This document shows, in pieces, positions 35,461-42,654 of a stretch of 55,906 nt of DNA. The stretch spans positions 1-55,906 of the forward strand of contig JAFZPX010000023.1 of assembly GCA_017552455.1 (NCBI GenBank). Direction: 5' to 3'. The stretch's first letter is position 1. The number at the start of each line of letters is the position of its first letter. Position numbers and translations under genes: made by a program. Under the pieces are notes generated by a model. It worked only from the letters and a program-made list of their open reading frames with translations, had not been told where the DNA came from and made no database searches. This stretch comes from Clostridiales bacterium (GTDB lineage Bacteria; Bacillota; Clostridia; Saccharofermentanales; Saccharofermentanaceae).

Positions 35461-36654
35461 ATGCTTACATTAGACAAAGTTTATCACGCCAAATACGTAC
35501 TCGATAAAGTTATAAGACAGACTGACATAATCGCCGCGCCTAAGGTAAATCCCGAAGCTGAAGTTTATCTCAAGACCGAGAACCTTCAGATAACAGGTTC
35601 GTTCAAGGTAAGAGGCGCATACTACAAGATGAGCCAGTTAAGCGACGAAGAGAAGGCCAAGGGTGTTATCGCATGCTCGGCCGGCAACCACGCTCAGGGA
35701 GTCGCACTCGCAGCACAGAAGAACGGCATAAAGTCAGTCATCTGTCTTCCTGACGGTGCACCTATCTCCAAGGTCGAAGCCACAAGAAGCTACGGTGCCA
35801 ACATCTGCCTTGTTAAGGGCGTTTACGACGACGCTTATCAGGAGGCATTAAGGCTTAAAGAAGAGAAAGGTTACACCTTCATCCACCCTTTCGACGATGA
35901 ACTTGTAATAACAGGACAGGGAACGATCGGACTTGAACTTCTCGAGCAGCTTCCCGAACTTAATGCCGTTATCGTTCCGATCGGAGGCGGCGGACTTATC
36001 TCCGGGGTTGCATTCACATTGAAGTCGCTAAATCCCGACATCAAGGTTTACGGAGTACAGGCAGCAGGTGCTCCGAGCATGTTCAACTCGGTTCACGACA
36101 TGAAGAAGGAGCGTCTCGATTCAGTATCCACTATCGCTGACGGCATCGCAGTCAAGGAACCCGGCGATAATACTTTCAAGTATGTATCCGAATATGTAGA
36201 TGAAGTAGTAACTGTAACAGATGACGAGATCTCGGCAGCAATACTCGCACTTATGGAACAGCACAAACTCGTTACCGAAGGTGCCGGTGCAGCATCAGTT
36301 GCAGCCGCAATGTTCGACAAGGTTCCGATCAAGGGTAAGAAGACAGTTTGTCTTTTGTCCGGAGGAAACATCGATGTTACGATCCTCTCAAGAGTTATAA
36401 GCAGAGGCCTTCTCATGACGGGAAGAACATACTTCCTTAATATCGAACTTATCGATAAGCCAGGCCAGCTCATGGATGTATCAAAGATATTCGCAGAACT
36501 CGGTGCTAACGTTATATCGATCCACCACGAGCGTGCGAACGAAGGAAGCGACGTCAACGGATGTTATCTTCGCATAACACTTGAGACACGTAACCACGAA
36601 CACATAACCCAGATAAAGAAAGCACTAACAAAACACGGATTCAAAACAGTCTAA
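35461..36654 (+). CDS. ilvA: Threonine ammonia-lyase (threonine dehydratase)
   Basis: Deaminates threonine to 2-oxobutanoate, the committed step to isoleucine. The 397 residues carry the PLP lysine in TGSFKVRGAYYKM, the phosphate-binding loop GGGGLISG, and a single C-terminal ACT-like domain (INIELIDKPGQLMDV), typical of the shorter type. It lies between ilvB and ridA in the same operon (gaps 21 and 10 nt) and so is under the Ile-codon attenuator. AAGAAAGGAAA precedes the ATG. Confidence 0.95.
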   Translation: MLTLDKVYHAKYVLDKVIRQTDIIAAPKVNPEAEVYLKTENLQITGSFKVRGAYYKMSQLSDEEKAKGVIACSAGNHAQGVALAAQKNGIKSVICLPDGAPISKVEATRSYGANICLVKGVYDDAYQEALRLKEEKGYTFIHPFDDELVITGQGTIGLELLEQLPELNAVIVPIGGGGLISGVAFTLKSLNPDIKVYGVQAAGAPSMFNSVHDMKKERLDSVSTIADGIAVKEPGDNTFKYVSEYVDEVVTVTDDEISAAILALMEQHKLVTEGAGAASVAAAMFDKVPIKGKKTVCLLSGGNIDVTILSRVISRGLLMTGRTYFLNIELIDKPGQLMDVSKIFAELGANVISIHHERANEGSDVNGCYLRITLETRNHEHITQIKKALTKHGFKTV

Positions 36655-36664
36655 GGAGGACAAC

Positions 36665-37036
36665 ATGAACAAAGTACACACAGACAACGCACCCAAGGCA
36701 GTAGGACCTTATTCACAGGCAGTTGTAAGTAACGGCTTCGTATTCACATCGGGACAGATCGCGATCAACCCCGAGACAAACACAGTCGAAGCAACAGATA
36801 TCGTAGGACAGGCTGAACAGGTTATGAAGAACCTGGGAGCAGTACTCGAGGCAGCAGGTTCATCATTCGATAAGGCCGTTAAGACAACATGCTTCCTTGC
36901 TGACATGAACGACTTCGCCGCATTCAACGAGGTCTACGGTAAGTACTTCACATCGCTTCCCGCAAGATCATGCGTAGCTGTAAAGACATTGCCGAAGAAC
37001 GTACTCGTTGAAGTTGAGGTGACAGCAGAAGTTTAA
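36665..37036 (+). CDS. ridA: RidA family enamine/imine deaminase
   Basis: A 123-residue protein of the YjgF/YER057c/UK114 family that hydrolyses the reactive 2-aminocrotonate and 2-aminoacrylate enamines/imines released by IlvA. The substrate-binding Arg is in PARSCVAVKTLP, with GPYSQAV and TSGQIAINPET as family signatures. AAGGAGG lies 5 nt before the ATG. Its place right after ilvA matches its known metabolic link. The stop overlaps the converging rmuC stop region by 4 nt. Confidence 0.96.
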   Translation: MNKVHTDNAPKAVGPYSQAVVSNGFVFTSGQIAINPETNTVEATDIVGQAEQVMKNLGAVLEAAGSSFDKAVKTTCFLADMNDFAAFNEVYGKYFTSLPARSCVAVKTLPKNVLVEVEVTAEV

Positions 37037-38412
37037 TCTTCGTCATCATCAAAGCCCGCATCGATTCCGAGGATCCTATCGGATTCCTCGGTGTCGATCG
37101 TGGCAATTGTACCCATTTTCTTCTTCATGATTCGTGTGCGGTCCTTGATCTCCTGAGCAGCCTTCGAAGCCTTATCGATACGGTCTTCCACCTTGGAAGC
37201 AGTCTCTTCTAGCTTATCGATCTGAGTCTTCGTCGCCTCAAGGATCTTACGGATCTCCTCGCTCTTCTTGTTAAGAGCCATATGTCTGAAGCCGATGGAG
37301 ATCGTGTTAAGCAAAGCCATGATGGTCGTAGGACCTGCGATCATGATGCGCTTACTGTGACAGTAATCTGTAAGACCGTCTATACGAAGCACTTCAGCGT
37401 ACAAGCCCTCAGTCGGAAGATACATGATCGCATAGTCAGCTGTGTTCGGAGGATCAAGATACTTGTCACTGATCGTAGCCGCCTCCATCTTGATCCTGTT
37501 CGTAAGCTCATTACGAGCAGTCTTAACCGCAGCTTCATCAGCATTCTCGGAAGCTTCAACAATTCTGTTATAGATATCAACAGGGAACTTCGCATCGATA
37601 GGAAGATATGCTGTTCCGTCTTCAGAAGGAAGCTTGATCGCATACTCTACTCTGTCTGAAGATTCGCTCTTGGTAGCGATATTCTCTTCATACTGATCTC
37701 TTGCAAGAGTCTGCTCGAGGATACGTCCGAGCTGTACCTCTCCCCAGTTACCTCTGGTCTTTACATTACTTAATGTCTTATTAAGATTGGTAACGCCTGA
37801 CGACAGCTGCTGAAGCTCTCCTAAGCTCTTATAAAGATTTGCCATCTGCTCGCCGACCTGCTTGAAGTTAGAATCAAGCCTCTCATTAAGGGTCTTATCG
37901 AGCTTCTCTGTGACCACTCCTCGGATCTCATCTAATTTCTTCTCATTAGACTTCGTAATGCTCTCGATAGAAGTGCGCAGAGTATTATTCATCTGTTCCT
38001 GCATCTTAAGAAGAGATTCGCCCTGTGACTTCTGCATCTCAATAAGCGAGTCATTGGTCGTCTTCTGAAGCTGGACGATCGCCCTGTTCTGGCGTTCGGA
38101 CGCAGCCATCATCTCTTCACGGAAAGACGCAAACGACTTATTCTGCTCCTCCCTGTTGAACTTGAGTGATGTTGCCACAGTATTCTGCATTCCCTGAATT
38201 TGAGAAACCTGAGCCTTACTCATCATGTCACACTGTACCGATACCTTCTGAACGGCTTCTTTATTATCTTCAAGTTTAAAAAGGAGATTCTCCACCATCT
38301 CCTCTGCGCGCCCATCGTCTTCTTCCTCCGCAGGCTTTCTGACAGTAATGAGGATAAAAGCCGCAAGCACTATAAGGATCAACAGCGATATCAGGATAAT
38401 ATAGTCAATCAT
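37033..38412 (-). CDS. rmuC: RmuC family protein (DNA recombination)
   Basis: A 459-residue protein with an N-terminal membrane helix (IDYIILISLLILIVLAAFILI), a long coiled coil (about 30-200), and the RmuC nuclease-like core (YAIKLPSEDGTAYLPIDAKFPVD, then TADYAIMYLPTEGLYAEVLR). RmuC limits inversions at short repeats in E. coli. The ATG at 38412 has GGAGG 6-7 nt upstream, so the longer frame to 38460 is rejected. It is a single gene, converging on ridA. Confidence 0.95.
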   Translation of the reverse strand: MIDYIILISLLILIVLAAFILITVRKPAEEEDDGRAEEMVENLLFKLEDNKEAVQKVSVQCDMMSKAQVSQIQGMQNTVATSLKFNREEQNKSFASFREEMMAASERQNRAIVQLQKTTNDSLIEMQKSQGESLLKMQEQMNNTLRTSIESITKSNEKKLDEIRGVVTEKLDKTLNERLDSNFKQVGEQMANLYKSLGELQQLSSGVTNLNKTLSNVKTRGNWGEVQLGRILEQTLARDQYEENIATKSESSDRVEYAIKLPSEDGTAYLPIDAKFPVDIYNRIVEASENADEAAVKTARNELTNRIKMEAATISDKYLDPPNTADYAIMYLPTEGLYAEVLRIDGLTDYCHSKRIMIAGPTTIMALLNTISIGFRHMALNKKSEEIRKILEATKTQIDKLEETASKVEDRIDKASKAAQEIKDRTRIMKKKMGTIATIDTEESDRILGIDAGFDDDED

Positions 38413-38503
38413 AAAATGCCTCCGATCATAACTCTTTTCTTGGAGTTTACTCCGGAGCAAGTCCTATTATTCGTACATTAGAACAAAGAAAGAGGCAAGA
38501 AAG

Positions 38504-38527
38504 AGGCACGAATCTGAATTCGTGCCT
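38504..38527. repeat. Ten-bp perfect hairpin upstream of rmuC and the 86-residue gene
   Basis: AGGCACGAAT, loop CTGA, ATTCGTGCCT. Neither strand has a clean T-tract. On the plus strand it is followed within 2 nt by AAAGGAGG and then ATG AAG TAA. Its role is open. Confidence 0.5.
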
Positions 38528-38652
38528 TGAAAGGAGGGTGTTATGAAGTAAGGAACATTATTGAAACATCTATATCTTACTCTCCTTACGGGTTTACTTT
38601 GATGTATAAACAAGGCAAAATATAGGCAAACTTCAGGTGAAAATGTGTAAAG

Positions 38653-38913
38653 ATGGTACTCGAAGGAAGAACATTTAAAGGAAACAGGCTTCTGGACCTG
38701 CATGAGATCAAATACGAGAACCCGGATGTAAGCTTTTCGAGAGAGCTTTCCGAGGCTATTATCATTCTGTGCCGGGAGATGGATGTTCCCGTTCCCTTCT
38801 GGATGAAGAAGAACACGCACGAATTCGCGGCTTTTCACCAGACGATATTCTTCGATGAGCAATACACCGAGAAAGTTAAGTTCGAGAGATTTCAGATAAA
38901 GATGACGAGATGA
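38653..38913 (+). CDS. Uncharacterised 86-residue protein
   Basis: No family name recognised. The composition is that of a real protein: charged, with a central helix (SRELSEAIIILCREMDVPVPFWM) and a C-terminal half containing FFDEQYTEKVKFERFQIKMT. There is no signal or membrane segment, so it is cytoplasmic. The ATG at 38653 has only AGGTGA 12 nt upstream, a weak site; an in-frame TGA just before rules out earlier starts. Its stop directly abuts the stop of the converging DivIC-like gene (TGATCA). The coding call is likely but not certain. Confidence 0.65.
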   Translation: MVLEGRTFKGNRLLDLHEIKYENPDVSFSRELSEAIIILCREMDVPVPFWMKKNTHEFAAFHQTIFFDEQYTEKVKFERFQIKMTR

Positions 38914-39240
38914 TCAGCCGCCTGTAGTCCTGAAGATGATCTCTCCGGGATATACCATGTCGAGCTGTGATCTGGCGACGCCCTCAACATAATCGGCGTC
39001 CTGTCCTGCAACGCCTCTTGCGAGGATATTATTGTTACGGTCCTCAAGAGCCGCCTTCTGAGCTTCGAGTGCTGCTCTTTCCTCAAGAAGTCTCTCGCGA
39101 GCCATGCGGACATCGTAGTACTTCGTTGCACAAAGAACGACAACTACTACGAATGCGATGCAGACCAAAGTCATAGGAAGAGAGAATCCTCCCGACTTAC
39201 GTCTGATCTTCTTGGGCTTGTTATTTGCAATCTCACTCAT
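38914..39240 (-). CDS. DivIC/FtsB-like septum formation initiator protein
   Basis: A 108-residue divisome protein: a basic cytoplasmic start (KKIRRKSGG), one membrane helix (LPMTLVCIAFVVVVVLCATKY), an extracytoplasmic coiled coil (RERLLEERAALEAQKAALEDR), and the family C-terminus VARSQLDMVYPGEIIF. It joins FtsL and FtsQ/DivIB in the septum. The ATG has no ribosome site; instead TTTAGA, 17 nt, TAAAAT lies so that transcription would begin at the ATG. Confidence 0.9.
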   Translation of the reverse strand: MSEIANNKPKKIRRKSGGFSLPMTLVCIAFVVVVVLCATKYYDVRMARERLLEERAALEAQKAALEDRNNNILARGVAGQDADYVEGVARSQLDMVYPGEIIFRTTGG

Positions 39241-39246
39241 GCCGTT

Positions 39247-39275
39247 ATTTTAGTGTATATTTATCCCTCTCTAAA
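39247..39275 (-). promoter_or_regulatory. Promoter placing transcription start at the DivIC-like ATG
   Basis: Minus strand: TTTAGA (39270-39275), a 17-nt spacer, TAAAAT (39247-39252), then six bases and the ATG. No ribosome-binding site lies in those six bases (AACGGC). Confidence 0.6.
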
Positions 39276-39316
39276 GTACCGGGAATGGTTTTTAATAATA
39301 CTGTAATATTGCCATG

Positions 39317-39325
39317 TGCTACAAT
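39317..39325 (+). promoter_or_regulatory. Extended -10 placing transcription start at the metzincin-like gene ATG
   Basis: TGCTACAAT ends 6 nt before ATG 39332. No -35 or ribosome site is evident. The ATG at 39314 lies upstream of this -10 and is therefore an unlikely start. Confidence 0.6.
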
Positions 39326-39331
39326 CATCCT

Positions 39332-39973
39332 ATGGAAACAAAGCAGACTAATCCCATAAACAAATACCCGGTCACACTTGAAGGTGATACGATCACCTGC
39401 TATGTGCTCTTCCACCCTGATTTTCTCAAGACAGACGAGGAATGGGGTGCAACTTACGCGGATGTCTGCTGCGAAGGTATCTGCAAGTATTGGGGAGAAG
39501 CAGGCTTCACTGTAAATCTTATCCGCATCGAAAAGGGCAACAAACGCCCTCACATATGTGTGCTTCCTGCAAAGGTAACAGGCACATCATATGTAATGAG
39601 CCGCTGGTGGCGTTGGGGATGGGGACTTTTCAGATCGTCATTCCACCCTGAATCATTCATGATCAACTGGTCCAAAAGGCACCCCGGAAACATACATCTT
39701 AATCTTCGTAAGAGACCTCGCAAAGAATGGTACATGCGGGTTGCTTCTCACGAGTTCGGTCATGTATTGGGACTCGGTGATGCTTATGATGCACACTACA
39801 GATTCTTCTACGAAGCTCCCGGAACAGAGAACTACATGATGAATCACAACAAGCGCGTAAGCCCTGAAGAAGTGCAGATGGTAAGGCGTGCTCAGGAGAC
39901 CGGAAAGATGCAGTATTTCCCTATCAAGTTCTCTGCAAAAGTGTTCTTCGGAAGACTGCTTAAGCGTAAATAA
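39332..39973 (+). CDS. Metzincin-like zinc metalloprotease without a signal peptide
   Basis: A 213-residue protein with the extended zinc motif SHEFGHVLGLGDAYD: ligands His140 and His144, catalytic Glu141, and Asp150 in the third-ligand place (the HExxHxxGxxD form seen in snapalysin). A candidate Met-turn follows in ENYMMNH. No signal peptide or membrane helix is visible although most such proteases are secreted, so it may act in the cytoplasm or leave by another route. The start at 39332 is preferred to 39314 because the -10 promoter element lies between them. It is a single gene, divergent from the DivIC-like gene. Confidence 0.82.
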   Translation: METKQTNPINKYPVTLEGDTITCYVLFHPDFLKTDEEWGATYADVCCEGICKYWGEAGFTVNLIRIEKGNKRPHICVLPAKVTGTSYVMSRWWRWGWGLFRSSFHPESFMINWSKRHPGNIHLNLRKRPRKEWYMRVASHEFGHVLGLGDAYDAHYRFFYEAPGTENYMMNHNKRVSPEEVQMVRRAQETGKMQYFPIKFSAKVFFGRLLKRK

Positions 39974-40033
39974 CCTATCCTTATTATTGTTTTTTACTTT
40001 TTTGTAAACTGTTGTCAGACTGCACTAATTAAA

Positions 40034-40062
40034 TTGAAAACAGTCTCCATAAGTTGTAAGAT
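40034..40062 (+). promoter_or_regulatory. Promoter of the zinc-ribbon/HD gene
   Basis: TTGAAA at 40034-40039, a 17-nt spacer, and TAAGAT at 40057-40062. It gives a leader of about 35 nt with GGAGG before the ATG at 40104. Confidence 0.55.
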
Positions 40063-40103
40063 ATACCCATCGTAATTAAAAGATATATATGGAGGCCCCA
40101 CGT

Positions 40104-40943
40104 ATGAAAAAATGTCCCGATTGCGGTATGGTAATTGCTAATCAGGCAATCAGATGCCCTAAGTGTAAGTTCAATTTTGCAGAGAGTTCTGACACAAGTG
40201 CAGCTGTACCTGCAGAAGCAGCAGCAGTATCTGCTGCAGCAACAGGAGTATCAGCAGCACCTAAGGGAGCAACAGGAATTCTTCCCATGTGCGATGTTAA
40301 GGCAAGCAATGTTGACGAGCTCTACAACCAGCTCAAGGCTGCAGTTGTTAAGAGAAAGACAGAGTTCGATCACTTCATCGACTTCCTTGAGAACAGAACA
40401 AACTGGCTTACAGCACCCGCAGAACTCGAGGGACCTTTGGCTTGCGAGAAGGGTCTTCTTATCAGAAGCGTTGCAGTAACTAAGCAGCTTCTCAGAATAA
40501 AGGATACGATCATGCCTCAGCTCGACGAAGAGTCAGCTATCATCATCGGTTTGTTCCATGATGTAGGTAAGGTTGGTATCGAAGGTAAGCCTTACTTCAT
40601 CGTTAAGGAGGCTGCAGCAGCTACATCCACATCTGCTCTCGGTCTTTCCTTCTCAACACGTATCTCTACAACAGAGACTGCACCTAAGAATTCTTATTCC
40701 ATCAATCCCAAGCTCGTTCACATGGATATCGGTGTAAGAAGCCTCTATCTGGTTTCCCAGTATATGCTCCTCTCTGATGACGAAGCACAGGCAATCAGCT
40801 ATGCTTCTAACGTTGATCCGCTCGATGGAAACCTCTCACCTTATACACTCATCCTGAAGACATCTTTGGATCTTCAGAAGGTTGTATACGAGAACCAGGA
40901 TACTGTATCAAGCTACAGCTTCACGGTTATCGAACCTAAGTAA
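40104..40943 (+). CDS. Zinc-ribbon plus HD-domain protein
   Basis: A 279-residue protein. An N-terminal zinc ribbon has Cys4, Cys7, Cys18 and Cys21 (KKCPDCGMVIANQAIRCPKC). An Ala-rich linker (about 30-60) follows, then an HD-type metal site His152-Asp153 in IIIGLFHDVGKVG. HD proteins are usually phosphohydrolases acting on nucleotides, but not all HD residues can be confirmed here. An ATG five codons earlier overlaps the ribosome site GGAGG, which lies 7 nt before the ATG at 40104, so 40104 is used. It is a single gene with its own promoter and terminator. The target is unknown. Confidence 0.8.
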   Translation: MKKCPDCGMVIANQAIRCPKCKFNFAESSDTSAAVPAEAAAVSAAATGVSAAPKGATGILPMCDVKASNVDELYNQLKAAVVKRKTEFDHFIDFLENRTNWLTAPAELEGPLACEKGLLIRSVAVTKQLLRIKDTIMPQLDEESAIIIGLFHDVGKVGIEGKPYFIVKEAAAATSTSALGLSFSTRISTTETAPKNSYSINPKLVHMDIGVRSLYLVSQYMLLSDDEAQAISYASNVDPLDGNLSPYTLILKTSLDLQKVVYENQDTVSSYSFTVIEPK

Positions 40944-40972
40944 TTTATCTTTCTTTATACTCCATTTCTTTT

Positions 40973-41010
40973 CCCCGCCGCTCTCCTCAAGAAACGGCGG
41001 GGTTTCTTAT
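40973..41010 (+). terminator. Intrinsic terminator after the zinc-ribbon/HD gene
   Basis: CCCCGCCG (40973-40980) with CGGCGGGG (40995-41002), 14-nt loop, then TTTCTTATT. Confidence 0.85.
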
Positions 41011-41038
41011 TATAAGAATATTCTTTAGAATATAGGTC

Positions 41039-42364
41039 ATGAACAGACTCGAAGACGCACTTAATGATATGGCTTCATCAGGCATTACGCCGATGCATAT
41101 GCCGGGACATAAGAGAAACCCTGATCTAATCCCTTCCTATCTTCAGAACGACATAACTGAGATACCGGGATTCGATGATCTTCATGCGCCTTCAGGAATA
41201 ATCAAAGACATCGAGCACAAAGCCTCTTCCCTGTGGAATGCACGTTCGGCCGTGTTGTCTGTAAACGGCGCGACCGCTCCTATACTCGCTTCCATCATGG
41301 CGGCCTCCTCGAAGGGAAAAGTTCTCATCGCATCCAACTGCCACATCTCGGTCTGGCATGCACTCGAACTTGCAGGATGTACTCCCGTGTCGATCAATCC
41401 CGCAACCGATCCATCAGTTCCGTTCTGCCTGTCAGTTGATCCCGATTCGGTAGACCGGGTACTGACAGAAAATCCCGACATCAAGACATTTGTAATTACT
41501 TCGCCTACATATGAAGGCGTTATCAGCGATATAAAGTCGATATACAAGATTACTCAGGCTCACAAGGCAGCTTTAATAGTCGACGAATCTCACGGCGCAC
41601 ACTTTGGTCTCAACGAGATGTTTCCTGAGACATCCGTCGCCGATGTGGTCATCAAGAGCATCCATAAAACTTTACATGCGCCAACCCAGACCGCGATACT
41701 TCTTACTTATTCAGATACAGTCCGGGAAGACCTCATAAGACACTATATGGATGTATTCGAGTCCACGAGCCCGTCTTATATCCTTATGTCCGGGATAGAC
41801 CGTGTGGTGTCAGATCTAACGGAAAACAACTCTCTCACAAAACCTTGGGCAGAGGCTCTTTACGAGTGCCGAGCAAAGCTTAAGACTGAGCTTAAGCACA
41901 TAAAGCTATTCGAAAAAGATAACACCGACCCCAGTAAGCTCGTTATCCTTACGGGGAACGTGATCAGCGGCTCTACCCTTGCCCAAAGACTTCGCACTGA
42001 GGGCATAGAGACAGAAGCCTCCTTCGACACGCACCTCATTACCATGACGGGCATCGGAGATACAAAGGCTTCACTTGAGCTTTTCGAGAAGGCGCTGCTG
42101 TCGATAGACAACACTCTCGAGGGCAGTGTCACAAGCTTTAAGGGTGTACTTCCTACAGAAGCTCCCGACATAGTAATGTCTGTAAGGGAAGCTGTGACTT
42201 CAGACTGTGTTGAATTACCAAAGGAGCAATGTGAAGGAAAGATATCTGCCTGCTACAAGTTTAAATACCCGCCGGGGATACCGATCATCATCCCGGGACA
42301 GAGGATTACCAAGGAGCGCTTGGCTTTGGTGCCCGGCGATTCAGTTAAGGTCATCCGCGGTTGA
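41039..42364 (+). CDS. Orn/Lys/Arg decarboxylase family PLP enzyme
   Basis: A 441-residue fold-type I PLP enzyme of the short Orn/Lys/Arg decarboxylase group found in Firmicutes. MHMPGHKRN near the start is the family opening. DESHGAHFG holds the PLP-ring Asp, and SIHKTLHAPTQTA the PLP lysine. The C-terminal domain ends IPIIIPGQRITKE. It lacks the N-terminal wing domain of the inducible enzymes. The substrate (arginine, lysine or another) cannot be told. TAGAAT ends 7 nt before the ATG and only a weak AGG lies between, so the mRNA may be leaderless. The stop codon lies inside the next promoter's TTGACA. Confidence 0.9.
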   Translation: MNRLEDALNDMASSGITPMHMPGHKRNPDLIPSYLQNDITEIPGFDDLHAPSGIIKDIEHKASSLWNARSAVLSVNGATAPILASIMAASSKGKVLIASNCHISVWHALELAGCTPVSINPATDPSVPFCLSVDPDSVDRVLTENPDIKTFVITSPTYEGVISDIKSIYKITQAHKAALIVDESHGAHFGLNEMFPETSVADVVIKSIHKTLHAPTQTAILLTYSDTVREDLIRHYMDVFESTSPSYILMSGIDRVVSDLTENNSLTKPWAEALYECRAKLKTELKHIKLFEKDNTDPSKLVILTGNVISGSTLAQRLRTEGIETEASFDTHLITMTGIGDTKASLELFEKALLSIDNTLEGSVTSFKGVLPTEAPDIVMSVREAVTSDCVELPKEQCEGKISACYKFKYPPGIPIIIPGQRITKERLALVPGDSVKVIRG

Positions 42365-42390
42365 CATTCTTAAGCTTTGTAAAGTACAAT
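42361..42390 (+). promoter_or_regulatory. Promoter of scfA
   Basis: Perfect TTGACA (42361-42366), an 18-nt spacer, and TACAAT (42385-42390). The -35 contains the stop codon of the previous gene. Confidence 0.75.
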
Positions 42391-42420
42391 ATCGGAAGTA
42401 AATTCAAGGGGGAGTTTGAT

Positions 42421-42564
42421 ATGTCCAGAATCATCACTATCAACACTCGTGATCTTGGTAAGTCCGCTAAGGAAGGCGGCTGCGGCGAGTGCCAGACATC
42501 CTGCCAGTCAGCTTGTAAGACATCCTGCGGTGTTGCTAATCAGGCTTGCGAGAAGAAGTCCTAA
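42421..42564 (+). CDS. scfA: SCIFF peptide (six cysteines in forty-five residues), RiPP precursor
   Basis: A 47-residue peptide with six Cys at 20, 23, 27, 31, 35 and 42 and the conserved start MSRIITINTRDL. SCIFF is near universal in Clostridia and its Cys are linked by thioether bonds made by the partner radical-SAM enzyme. The function of the mature product is not known. GGGGGAG lies 6-7 nt before the ATG. A terminator-like hairpin separates it from scfB, which would favour more peptide than enzyme. Confidence 0.96.
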   Translation: MSRIITINTRDLGKSAKEGGCGECQTSCQSACKTSCGVANQACEKKS

Positions 42565-42597
42565 TCTTAGGATTTAAGTAAACAAACTAAGAGCAAG

Positions 42598-42629
42598 AGG
42601 TCTCGTAATGTAAATTATGAGGCCTTTTT
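42598..42629 (+). terminator. Hairpin with T-tract between scfA and scfB
   Basis: Twelve-pair stem (AGGTCTCGTAAT with ATTATGAGGCCT, two G-U pairs), loop GTAA, then T5. Probably a partial terminator setting the scfA:scfB ratio. Confidence 0.8.
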
Positions 42630-42654
42630 ACTTCCCTTTACAAAGGAGTTCAAA

